DNA of 64,000 nt, taken from Candidatus Planktophila lacus (GTDB lineage Bacteria > Actinomycetota > Actinomycetes > Nanopelagicales > Nanopelagicaceae). Positions 27,308 to 35,731 of this stretch are shown here, piece by piece; positions within the stretch are counted from its first letter, which is position 1; each line of letters starts with the position of its first letter. The notes beneath the pieces were generated by a model. That model saw only the letters and a program-made list of their open reading frames with translations. It was not told the origin of the DNA and ran no database searches. The translations under genes were made by a program, and so were the position numbers. The stretch covers positions 372,001 to 436,000 of the forward strand of contig NZ_CP016769.1 in assembly GCF_002287925.1 (NCBI RefSeq), read 5' to 3'.

Positions 27308-29200
27308 ATGTCTTCACCTCTTTGGAGCCCAGATAAATCCAATAACCCTTCACTCATTAAATTAAATGAGCTGGCAAAGGCGAAGGATTTTTCAGAACTT
27401 CATAAATGGTCGATAGATAACTCTGCTGACTTTTGGCGCTTTGTTGTAAGTGATTCAGAAATAGTCGGCGATTTTGGAGATACTGCAATCTCTGGCTCTG
27501 GTTTTTTTCAGACTGAATTCTTTCCAGGTGCAAAGTTAAATGTGGTTGATACCTTACTCAAGGGAGATCCCGACCAAATAGTTATAACTGAGATTTCGGA
27601 ATCCGGGCAGCGTCGCACATTTACAAGAGGTGAAGTCAGGAAGTTAGCTAACCAAGTCGCACAGTCGCTAGTGAGCGCTGGTGTTGTAGAAGGTGATGTA
27701 GTTGCAGCCTGTGTAGCAAATACCGCCGATGTGGTTTCTTTTGCGCTCGGTGCGCTAAAAATAGGTGCGATCTTCTCGAGCACTTCTGCGGATTTTGGTG
27801 CGGCAACTGTTTTAGATCGTTTTCAGCAAATATCTCCAAAGGTGCTGTTAGTTACTTCAGGCTATGAGTACAACGGCAAGGAGATAGATTGTTTAGAGAA
27901 AATCAGCGAAATTGTTGCTGGCTTGCCTTCGCTGGTTAAAGTCGTTTCTATCGGATCAAAACCTAATCCTTACCTTTCATTTAGCGAATGGCTCAGCGCA
28001 AGTGATGGAACGCCTGAGATATCAGTTAAGGGTTCCTTTAGCCGCCCCGGATTTATCCTCTTTTCATCTGGAACTACAGGTAAGCCAAAGTGCATTGTTC
28101 ATAGCGCAGCAGGTGTTCTGCTCAAGACTTTAAGCGAGCAGCGCTACCACCTAGATATTCGCGATGGGGATAAAGTCTTTTACTTCACGACTTGTGGCTG
28201 GATGATGTGGAACTGGTTGGTTGCCTCCCTTGCAACTGGCGCTGGCATTGTTTTATTCGATGGAAACCCAATGTATCCAGCACCAGAAAGGCTCTTCGAT
28301 ATCGCAGAAAAAGAAGAGTTAACCTTTCTTGGAGTTTCTGCAAAGTACATAGATTCTTTGCGTAAGATCGAACTTAAGGCGAGCCATTCGCATAACCTTT
28401 CAAAGTTAAGAACTATTGCCTCAACTGGTTCACCGCTTAGCCATGAAGGCTTTGCATACATTTACGAATCAGTTTCACCTGCTGTCCACTTGGCATCAAT
28501 TTCTGGTGGCACAGATATTTGTGGCTGCTTTATGTTGGGTTGGCCCGAACTTCCGGTATTTGCGGGACAGATACAGGTGCCTGCACTCGGCATGGATGTG
28601 CAAGTTTTGAATTCGGATGGAAGTCTGACAAAGCCTGGAGATAAAGGCGAGTTGGTTTGCGCCAACACATTTCCCTCTGCGCCACTTTTCTTCTGGGGAG
28701 ATAAAGAGAATGAGAAATACATCGCTTCTTACTTTGAAAAGTTTCCAGATATCTGGACCCATGGCGACTTTGTTGAGCCAACCCAAGAATCTGGTTTCAT
28801 CATGCATGGCAGATCTGATGCGACTCTAAATGTTGCAGGTGTTCGAATCGGAACTGCTGAGATCTATCGCATTACCGAGGAGTTTGAGGAAGTTCTAGAA
28901 AGTTTGGCGGTAGCTCAGAAATACGAGAGCGATACGCGAGTACTTCTCTTCCTTAAGTTAAAAGCAGGCTCCGAACTGACAGATGCCTTTTCCGATCAAA
29001 TAAAGCAAGCGCTAAAGCAGAAAGCGAGCCCGCGCCATGTGCCGGCACTGGTATTGAAGGCGCCAGATTTTCCTAGAACTAAGAGTGGAAAATTGGTAGA
29101 GCTAGCGGTTACGAGAGCGGTAAATAAAGAGCCAATCGATAACTTAGGAGCGTTAGCCAATCCTGATTGTCTGGATTGGTTTAAAGACTTAAATCTTTAA
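27308..29200 (+). CDS. Acetoacetyl-CoA synthetase (acetoacetate-CoA ligase)
   Basis: Activates acetoacetate to acetoacetyl-CoA with ATP. ANL-superfamily enzyme of 630 aa. N-terminal LWSPDKSN and FWRFVV segments are typical of this branch rather than acetyl-CoA synthetase. Core motifs are the AMP-binding P loop FSSGTTGKPK near residue 252, GWMMWNW, SISGGTDICGCF, and the catalytic lysine in TKSGK near 592. It allows use of ketone-body-type carbon or polymer breakdown products. Its 3' end overlaps the convergent oxidoreductase by 20 bp. A related short-chain acyl substrate is possible. Confidence 0.87.
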   Translation: MSSPLWSPDKSNNPSLIKLNELAKAKDFSELHKWSIDNSADFWRFVVSDSEIVGDFGDTAISGSGFFQTEFFPGAKLNVVDTLLKGDPDQIVITEISESGQRRTFTRGEVRKLANQVAQSLVSAGVVEGDVVAACVANTADVVSFALGALKIGAIFSSTSADFGAATVLDRFQQISPKVLLVTSGYEYNGKEIDCLEKISEIVAGLPSLVKVVSIGSKPNPYLSFSEWLSASDGTPEISVKGSFSRPGFILFSSGTTGKPKCIVHSAAGVLLKTLSEQRYHLDIRDGDKVFYFTTCGWMMWNWLVASLATGAGIVLFDGNPMYPAPERLFDIAEKEELTFLGVSAKYIDSLRKIELKASHSHNLSKLRTIASTGSPLSHEGFAYIYESVSPAVHLASISGGTDICGCFMLGWPELPVFAGQIQVPALGMDVQVLNSDGSLTKPGDKGELVCANTFPSAPLFFWGDKENEKYIASYFEKFPDIWTHGDFVEPTQESGFIMHGRSDATLNVAGVRIGTAEIYRITEEFEEVLESLAVAQKYESDTRVLLFLKLKAGSELTDAFSDQIKQALKQKASPRHVPALVLKAPDFPRTKSGKLVELAVTRAVNKEPIDNLGALANPDCLDWFKDLNL

Positions 29201-30350
29201 CGCGCTCCCAAGTACGTGAACTCCAAGAGTTAATCAGCGCTTGCTGAACGCTGACCACATCAACTGCCTCTTTAAAGCTCTGTCCGAACTTCGTACCTTC
29301 AGCGATTGATTGCATAAAAGAATAATCTTCAATCGCAACGAGATCTTCAAAACCAATCGCGTTAGCTTGTCCCGGAACGAAAGCGCCATGGAATGGGAAG
29401 CGATCTCCGCCATAAATAGTGGTGTAGCCAGTGTTTAAAGAAGTACCTAGCTCGTAATATTGAAGTTCATTGATCTTCTCTAAGTTCCACATCAGCGAGC
29501 CCTTGGTGCCGTAAATTTCAAAGGCGTTCTGGCTCTCTGGACCAACGACTGTGCGGCTTACCTCAAATGTTCCTGTTGCACCGTTTTCAAAAGTGCATAG
29601 CATCGACGCAAAGTCTTCGTTTTCGACATCGCCCTTTGGGTCGGTTGCCTTACCGCGTGAGTAATGTCCAGCGTTGCCACTTGGAAGTGGGCGTTGCTTA
29701 ATCGTTGTGTTCTGCATTCCAACTACTTCGGAGATGCCACCAACTAAGAACTGCGCCATGGAAACGCTATGGCTAAGAATGTCACTTGAAACTCCATAAC
29801 CAGCATCGGCAAGTTTAAATCTCCAAGTTAGAAGACCGAGTTCATCACTGCCATACATACTTAAGAAGCGACCACGGTAATGTGTAATTTCGCCAAGTGC
29901 ACCACTGGCAATGAGATTCTTTGCATGAAGCACTAGCGGTGCCCAAACATAGTTATATCCAACGCCAGTTGGTACGCCAGCGGCAGTGGCTAACTTGTAT
30001 GCCTGAACTGTCTGTTCTGGCTTTCCACCAATTGGCTTCTCGCTAAATACTGCTTTGCCAGCTTTAGTCGCCGCTTCGATCATTGGAAGGTGCAACATAT
30101 TTGGCGCGGTTACCCAGACAGCATCAACATCATCGGCTGTTGCCGCCTCCATCCAATCGCCTGTTGCGCGCTTGAATCCATAGTTCTTTACTGCGCTCTC
30201 TTGGCGCGCGGGATCTACATCAGCACAGACCTGCAAGATAGGTTCAAATGAACGATCTGGAAATAGTGAAGGAATGCGTAGCGCAGAACGTGAATGCGCC
30301 TGTCCCATCCAACCTAAGCCAAGGACGGCGATGCGGATCTCTCTCTTCAT
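29181..30350 (-). CDS. Gfo/Idh/MocA oxidoreductase of the inositol-type cluster
   Basis: A 389-residue NAD(P)-dependent dehydrogenase: LGLGWMGQAHSRSA at the N-terminus, TAPNMLHLPM, FSEKPIGG, and GYGVSSDILSHSVSMAQFL. Last gene behind iolC, a Cgl0159-type barrel and iolB on the same strand with short gaps, which suggests inositol or a related cyclitol/sugar as substrate. Which isomer it oxidises cannot be read from sequence. The 3' end overlaps the convergent ligase gene. Confidence 0.86.
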   Translation of the reverse strand: MKREIRIAVLGLGWMGQAHSRSALRIPSLFPDRSFEPILQVCADVDPARQESAVKNYGFKRATGDWMEAATADDVDAVWVTAPNMLHLPMIEAATKAGKAVFSEKPIGGKPEQTVQAYKLATAAGVPTGVGYNYVWAPLVLHAKNLIASGALGEITHYRGRFLSMYGSDELGLLTWRFKLADAGYGVSSDILSHSVSMAQFLVGGISEVVGMQNTTIKQRPLPSGNAGHYSRGKATDPKGDVENEDFASMLCTFENGATGTFEVSRTVVGPESQNAFEIYGTKGSLMWNLEKINELQYYELGTSLNTGYTTIYGGDRFPFHGAFVPGQANAIGFEDLVAIEDYSFMQSIAEGTKFGQSFKEAVDVVSVQQALINSWSSRTWERVKDLSL

Positions 30351-31250
30351 TTACTTACCTTTCCATACTTTCCCATTGGCGGAAGTCATTGGACAACGTG
30401 GATCTTGTACTTGATCGTTCCAGGAATCGCGGATCCAGTGATGCGCTGGATCATCACAGAAAGCCATGCTGCGCTCTGGTGCAGGCCCGGCCATAACGTT
30501 TAAGAAATACATTGGATATTCAGGTGAGGCAATTGATGGGCCGTGAAAACCGTGAGGCACAACGTAGGTATCTCTATCGTGCAAGGTAACGGTTTCATCG
30601 ACTGTCTCATCAACGGTGTAAACGTGGAAGAAGCCAACACCTTCAGGGTCTCCGTGATCTGATCCTTCTTTACCGATCTGGAAGTAATAAACCTCTTCAT
30701 TAATTGTTGGGCAACCAGGGAACTTATCATGGCGATGTGGAGGCCATGAAGAGAGATTTCCACCTGGTGTTAGTACTTCACAAACAAGAATCTTGTGGCA
30801 TTGGGTGAAACTAGTTGGCGTTGCAATGTTATTTACCTGACGAGTTGCCTTACCTGATCCGCGTACTTCAACCTGAACTTGTTCTGCAGGTGTGTAGCAG
30901 ACTGGGAATTTCTCACTCGCCTGCGCCGTAAGCAGTGCGATCTCACCAGATTTACCGCTAAATGAAACCTTTGAACCAACTGGGAGATAGATCCAATCTG
31001 AAACTGCTGCAAATACACCAGTTCTACCTTTGAGAGTAAATGCCTGGCCATCAACCGATACTGAAACGTTCTGGGCTGAGAGTGGAAGTAGAACGCCTTC
31101 GCGGCCACTTAACTCAACGTTAAACTCAGATTTAGTTGCGAAGTTGTAGGTATAGAAACCGCAGTATTCCCAGCCAGAATCTTGTGGTGATAGTGAGATT
31201 TCATGTTCAGCAGTCTTTAACGTGCCCGCAGGTTTATACCAATTACTCAT
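30351..31250 (-). CDS. iolB: 5-deoxy-glucuronate isomerase
   Basis: Isomerises 5-deoxy-glucuronate to 2-deoxy-5-keto-gluconate in inositol breakdown. Two-cupin protein of 299 aa. Visible are the PPHRHDKFPGCPTINEEVYYF metal-site region (His and Glu; shown in part), VHVYTVDETVDE-type strands, VVPHGFHGPSIASPEYPMY, and NVMAGP at the end. It lies 15 bp downstream of the barrel gene and abuts the next oxidoreductase directly. iolE and iolD, needed to make its substrate, are not in the window. Confidence 0.94.
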   Translation of the reverse strand: MSNWYKPAGTLKTAEHEISLSPQDSGWEYCGFYTYNFATKSEFNVELSGREGVLLPLSAQNVSVSVDGQAFTLKGRTGVFAAVSDWIYLPVGSKVSFSGKSGEIALLTAQASEKFPVCYTPAEQVQVEVRGSGKATRQVNNIATPTSFTQCHKILVCEVLTPGGNLSSWPPHRHDKFPGCPTINEEVYYFQIGKEGSDHGDPEGVGFFHVYTVDETVDETVTLHDRDTYVVPHGFHGPSIASPEYPMYFLNVMAGPAPERSMAFCDDPAHHWIRDSWNDQVQDPRCPMTSANGKVWKGK

Positions 31251-31265
31251 TTGATTTATCCATTT

Positions 31266-32159
31266 CTAGCTGTTTTTTCTGACCATTTGCGCGGCACGTG
31301 CAACTGCTGCTTCTACATCTAACTCATCGCCAAACAATAATGCGCGCCCCGGTACTAAGCCGCGGATGTTTGGAACTTTCAGAGCGTTTTCCCATTTAGC
31401 AAAGACATCTTCCCAATTACTGCCGGGATCTCCACCTAACAATAAAATTGGGCAGCTAGTTGCCGCCGCAACTTTTTCTGGGTTGGTTGGCGCAGGAATT
31501 TTCAACCAGGTAAATGCTGAAGATGAGCCAAGTCCAGAGGCGATAGAAACGACTTTGATTAACTTCTCTTCAGAAGGATCAAGTACCGCTCTGCCGCTTT
31601 CATTCTTTATATATGGAAGTGGCTCAATCATCGAAACGAGTTCAAAATCTGCAAGTTGTGTTGTAACGGCAGCAACCATCTCGATTGTTCGCGCGGTGCC
31701 AGGATCGGTCTCATCGATGCGCAGCAAAGTCTTTCCACCATCTAGCCCCATGCTGCGAATATGTTCGGCATCGTAGGCAGTTAGGCGATCATCTAGTTCC
31801 CATGAAGCGCCAATGATTCCGCCGCGGTTCATAGTTCCGATCGCGACTTTGCCTTCTAAAGCACCGAGCCAAGCCAATTCTTCGAGAATATCCGCGCTAG
31901 CCATTACTCCATCAACGCCTGGAAGAGATAAACCTCTAACCAACTTATCGAGCAGAATAAATCGATCTGCGATCGCCGTTGGATTATTTCCTGCGGCGAT
32001 GATGCCGCGCGCGGTGTGATCGGCTGCGAGCAAGAGCAAGCGACCATCTTTACCTGCAACGCTGCGACGTGATCTCTTCTTTAGAGCAAGTTGGAAAGAT
32101 TTAGGGTTATTGATGCGCGCTTCAATTAGTTCGAGATAACGCTTTTGCTCTAACTTCAC
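31266..32159 (-). CDS. Cgl0159-type (beta/alpha)8 protein, probable iol aldolase
   Basis: A TIM-barrel protein of 297 aa found in actinobacterial inositol clusters between iolC and other iol genes. Motifs include LLLAADHTARG near residue 44, GVDGVMASADILEEL, GGKTLLRIDETDPGT, PILLLGGDPGSN, and PGRALLFGDE. By position it may replace the aldolase (IolJ) that splits 2-deoxy-5-keto-gluconate-6-phosphate, and a barrel fold suits that. This function is inferred, not shown. It overlaps iolC by 4 bp. Confidence 0.75.
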   Translation of the reverse strand: MKLEQKRYLELIEARINNPKSFQLALKKRSRRSVAGKDGRLLLLAADHTARGIIAAGNNPTAIADRFILLDKLVRGLSLPGVDGVMASADILEELAWLGALEGKVAIGTMNRGGIIGASWELDDRLTAYDAEHIRSMGLDGGKTLLRIDETDPGTARTIEMVAAVTTQLADFELVSMIEPLPYIKNESGRAVLDPSEEKLIKVVSIASGLGSSSAFTWLKIPAPTNPEKVAAATSCPILLLGGDPGSNWEDVFAKWENALKVPNIRGLVPGRALLFGDELDVEAAVARAAQMVRKNS

Positions 32160-33115
32160 CGATTGCTCCCCATCTCTTCAATAAATTTATTTAAAATCTC
32201 TAGCGTTGGCATGGCATCTGCGCACATTAACTCAGATGCTAAATAGGCACCAGCAGCATTTGCGAAAGCACCGAACTTTTCCAGATCCCACCCGCTTAGT
32301 AACCCATGGATTAACGCCCCACCGAAGGCATCTCCGGCGCCCAACCCACAAACCAACTTTATTGGTAGCGGCTTAACGACATGAACTTTATCTTTGGTAG
32401 CAAGCAAAACTCCATCGCCGCCCATCTTCACAATCGCTAATGAGATGCCGCGATTTAATAAGTCATCTGCCGCCCTATTTGGATCGGTAATACCCAGCGC
32501 AACATCGCATTCAGCAATATTTCCAATAGCGATCGTGCAATGTGAAAGTGCGCGTTGCGCAGCAGCCCGAGCATCTTCTCTGCTCTTCCAGAACGATGGT
32601 CGATAATCTAGATCGATAATGGTTTCTTTTGCGCGGCCTCTTATCTCAAGCCAATGGAAGATACTTTCGGCAGTCGTTCCTTGAGAAAGCGCGCAGGCGC
32701 TGACCCAGAAGTTCTTAGCGCTCTTAAGGGTTGGGTCATCAATATCTGAGGTGATGAGTTGAGTATCAGGTGCTGACGGCTGGCGATGGAAAATTATCTT
32801 CGGATCTTCAGGTGGATCTTGTGAGGCAAGAACGACGGGAGTAAGTCCGCTTTCTGCAACCTTTACAAAACTTGTGTCGACGCCAAAACTTTGCAGCTTA
32901 TTAAGTACAAACTCACCAAGTGGATCTACGCCAACCTTGGTAACAATCGCGCTCTTATGGCCGAACCTTGCCGCGGCGACTGCAACATTTGTAGGAGATC
33001 CACCAATAGATTTTTGAAATGTCTGCGGCTGGCTAAAGGAAGTGTTTATCTGCTCTGAGAAAAGATCGACGCTTATTCGACCCACCGTTAATAGGTCGAG
33101 AGCGATTGTCATCAT
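32156..33115 (-). CDS. iolC: 5-dehydro-2-deoxygluconokinase
   Basis: PfkB-family kinase (319 aa) that phosphorylates 2-deoxy-5-keto-gluconate. N-terminal LLTVGRISVDLF, the IGGSPTNVAVAAARFG motif, and the C-terminal catalytic loop GLGAGDAFGGALIHG with its Asp. Two adjacent ATG codons (33115, 33112) follow an AGGAA ribosome site; either could start. First gene of the minus-strand iol operon, diverging from another oxidoreductase across about 70-95 bp. Confidence 0.92.
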   Translation of the reverse strand: MMTIALDLLTVGRISVDLFSEQINTSFSQPQTFQKSIGGSPTNVAVAAARFGHKSAIVTKVGVDPLGEFVLNKLQSFGVDTSFVKVAESGLTPVVLASQDPPEDPKIIFHRQPSAPDTQLITSDIDDPTLKSAKNFWVSACALSQGTTAESIFHWLEIRGRAKETIIDLDYRPSFWKSREDARAAAQRALSHCTIAIGNIAECDVALGITDPNRAADDLLNRGISLAIVKMGGDGVLLATKDKVHVVKPLPIKLVCGLGAGDAFGGALIHGLLSGWDLEKFGAFANAAGAYLASELMCADAMPTLEILNKFIEEMGSNR

Positions 33116-33210
33116 TTCCTAACTTAAAAGAACGGGGGAGCGCTTCATTATTTATAGCCCAAACTATATAGTGAAGGTCTTGCTTAGTGGAATACGGAGT
33201 AGTCCAGCAG

Positions 33211-34185
33211 ATGAGAATTGCAGTCATTGGTGCTGGTCGAATGGGCGCTATTCGCGCCGAAGATTTGCTTTCAGGTGGCGCTGAAGTAACTCTCTTTAAC
33301 CGCAGAGATAACGTGGCGAAAGAGTTAGCTCAGAAATTAAATTGCAGTTCTGCGGAATATGCAGATCTTCTAAAACTAGATTTTGATGGATATGTCGTGG
33401 CGACCGCGACAAATTCGCACATTGCAATTTTGGATCAGTTGATTCCGCTTGGAAAACCAATACTTTGCGAGAAACCAATCTCACTTACCGTCGAAGAGAC
33501 AGATTTAGTTATTGAGAAAAGTAAAAAGCATGGAACAGAAATCCAGGTTGGATTTCAGCGTCGCTTCGATCCACCGATTTCCGTCGCCGCGCACAAAGTT
33601 TCTTCGGGCCAGGTCGGAACGCTCTACGCGATGCACATGTACGCACACGATCACCAACCTTCCACCTTGGAATTCCTAGAAGGCAGCGGCAGTATTTATC
33701 GAGATCTGCATGTTCATGATTTCGATCTTGTCAGGTGGATTACGCAAAGCGAGATAAAAAAGGTCTATGCGTCACAGGCTGTGCGTGAACATCAACAATA
33801 TGCCAAGTACAACGATGCCGATGTATCGCTAATTTCTTTAACCACCGAATCTGGAGTTCAAGTAGCAATTACCGGTACCCGCCATAATCCTGTTGGCCAC
33901 GATGTTCGCTTTGAAGTATTTGGTTCTAAAGATTCAATAGCCGTGGGGCTAAATCTAAAGACACCTATTCACGATATTGAAGGCGAGATTAGCTTCAGCG
34001 AAATCAGGTACACCGGCTTTATCGAACGCTTTCGCCAAGCCTTTGCCCAAGAATCTCACGCCTTCATTGAATTTGTGGATGGAAAAACTGCCAACCCTTG
34101 TCCACCTATAAATGCGCGTCAAGCACTACGCGTTGCAATTGCTTGCGAAGAATCAATTCTTAGTGGTTCTGCAGTAGAATTGTAA
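33211..34185 (+). CDS. Gfo/Idh/MocA oxidoreductase, inositol 2-dehydrogenase-like
   Basis: NAD-dependent dehydrogenase resembling IolG: IAVIGAGRMGAIRAEDLL, CEKPISLTVEE, VGFQRRFDPP, and HVHDFDLVRW with the catalytic Asp/His pair. ATG 33211 has GGAG at 33196-33199. GTG 33187 would add eight residues and also has a purine stretch. A TATAGT at 33167-33172 may be the -10. It leads dgoK-dgoA-dgoD with small gaps and faces the iol genes, so it could oxidise inositol or a hexose such as galactose. Confidence 0.84.
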   Translation: MRIAVIGAGRMGAIRAEDLLSGGAEVTLFNRRDNVAKELAQKLNCSSAEYADLLKLDFDGYVVATATNSHIAILDQLIPLGKPILCEKPISLTVEETDLVIEKSKKHGTEIQVGFQRRFDPPISVAAHKVSSGQVGTLYAMHMYAHDHQPSTLEFLEGSGSIYRDLHVHDFDLVRWITQSEIKKVYASQAVREHQQYAKYNDADVSLISLTTESGVQVAITGTRHNPVGHDVRFEVFGSKDSIAVGLNLKTPIHDIEGEISFSEIRYTGFIERFRQAFAQESHAFIEFVDGKTANPCPPINARQALRVAIACEESILSGSAVEL

Positions 34186-34189
34186 TCTG

Positions 34190-35050
34190 ATGAAGTTTGT
34201 AGCGATCGACTGGGGAACTTCATCCTTTCGCGCTTGGTTGATTGAACACGATCAAATCTCTGACAATATTCAAACAGATCAAGGCGTAAAGAACTTCGCC
34301 GCCGGCGCCCATTCTGAGTACCTCACCGATGTCTTGGGTAAGTGGCAGGGCCAGTTTCAATTCATCATCGCAATAGGAATGATTGGTTCAAATATTGGTC
34401 TACACGAGACAAATTTCTCTCAATTGCCGATTGATATCGATGAAGTAAGCAACTCGCTTATTCAAGTTCCAAATTTTGAACCAGCGCTTTTTATCGTGCC
34501 AGGTGTTTCAAAGGTTGGAGATGTGATGCGTGGTGAAGAGTCACAATCTCTTGCTTCAGGGCTTGAAAACGGCCTAGTGATCTCACCTGGGACGCACAGT
34601 AAATGGGTTGAAATCAAGAGCGGAAAAATCACAGATTTTCGAACCTATATGACTGGGGAGCTTTTCGAACTCTTGAGGAATCACAGCACGCTTTCAAAGG
34701 CAACTGAATCATCTGCGAAATTAGTAGCCTCCGAAGATTTTATCGAAGGTCTTAAGGCAGACAGTTCTGATCTAACTCATGACTTATTCTCAATTCGAGC
34801 CAATTGGATACAGGGAAAGTCTCAGGATGCATCGCGCGAATACCTCTCTGGGCTATTGATCGGTGCCGAAATAAAGTCTGCAAAGAGTTGGTGTCAGGCA
34901 AGTGAGGCCAAGATCGTCGCATCTGATTCTCTTGCCGAAATCTATATATTGGCGCTTTCGCACTTTGGAATTAAAGCAACCGTTGAAAATAGTGGACAAC
35001 TAATCAATTACTTCGTAGCGCTAGCGAAAAAGGTGGAGAGTAAATCATGA
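34190..35050 (+). CDS. dgoK: 2-dehydro-3-deoxygalactonokinase
   Basis: Phosphorylates 2-keto-3-deoxy-galactonate in the De Ley-Doudoroff pathway. 286 aa; N-terminal FVAIDWGTSSFRAWLI ATP-binding motif, TDQGVKNF, IAIGMIGSNIGLHE, LVISPGTHSKWVE, and YMTGELFELLRNHS. Starts 4 bp after the oxidoreductase stop and overlaps the aldolase gene by ATGA, so it is part of a tight operon. Confidence 0.93.
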   Translation: MKFVAIDWGTSSFRAWLIEHDQISDNIQTDQGVKNFAAGAHSEYLTDVLGKWQGQFQFIIAIGMIGSNIGLHETNFSQLPIDIDEVSNSLIQVPNFEPALFIVPGVSKVGDVMRGEESQSLASGLENGLVISPGTHSKWVEIKSGKITDFRTYMTGELFELLRNHSTLSKATESSAKLVASEDFIEGLKADSSDLTHDLFSIRANWIQGKSQDASREYLSGLLIGAEIKSAKSWCQASEAKIVASDSLAEIYILALSHFGIKATVENSGQLINYFVALAKKVESKS

Positions 35051-35682
35051 ATACATCCGAGCAACTCTTTAGTAATTTGAAAACTGCTCCAATTATCGCA
35101 ATTCTTAGGGGAGTAACTCCGGATAAAATCTTGGAAGTGGGAGACCTGCTAGTTTCTGCAGGCGTTAAAGTTATCGAGGTTCCGCTAAATAGTCCCGAAG
35201 CCTTTTTAAGTATTGAAACCCTACGTGGCCATCTTTCGCCAGATATCACAGTTGGCGCAGGTACTGTCTTAACAGTCGGCGATGTAGAAAAGATTGCCAA
35301 GGCAGGTGCTGAAATTTGTATCAGCCCAAACCTTGATTTAGAAGTTGTTTCAGCTGCCCAAAAACTTGGGCTGATTCCAATTCCCGGAGTAGCAACTTCT
35401 TCGGAGTTCTTTGAAGCCTATAAGCATGGCGTCAGAACTATGAAGTTATTCCCTTTCTCTAATCTAGGCGTTCCATTTATGAAAGCTCTGCAATCTGTTT
35501 CACCAAGAGATGCACACTTAATTCCAGTTGGCGGAGTTTCTGTTGAAGATACCTTTGAACTTGTTCAATCAGGTGCGCTTGCAGTTGGTATCGGTAACTC
35601 ACTTTATGATCCAAAAATATCAAACGATGAATTTATTGAACGCTGTTCAAGTACCAAGAAAGTAATTGCTAGATTTGCTTGA
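35047..35682 (+). CDS. dgoA: 2-dehydro-3-deoxy-6-phosphogalactonate aldolase
   Basis: Splits KDPGal to pyruvate and glyceraldehyde-3-phosphate. Class I barrel aldolase, 211 aa, with Glu44 in VIEVPLNSP and the Schiff-base Lys133 in MKLFPFSNLG. TVGAGTVL and LIPVGGVSVEDT are phosphate-site elements. KDPG-type activity (Entner-Doudoroff) cannot be excluded by sequence alone; the flanking dgoK and dgoD favour galactonate. Confidence 0.92.
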   Translation: MNTSEQLFSNLKTAPIIAILRGVTPDKILEVGDLLVSAGVKVIEVPLNSPEAFLSIETLRGHLSPDITVGAGTVLTVGDVEKIAKAGAEICISPNLDLEVVSAAQKLGLIPIPGVATSSEFFEAYKHGVRTMKLFPFSNLGVPFMKALQSVSPRDAHLIPVGGVSVEDTFELVQSGALAVGIGNSLYDPKISNDEFIERCSSTKKVIARFA

Positions 35683-35731
35683 TTAAGGTTATTGCCAAGA
35701 TTAGACTTCAAGGAAAATATTGGGGGATATC

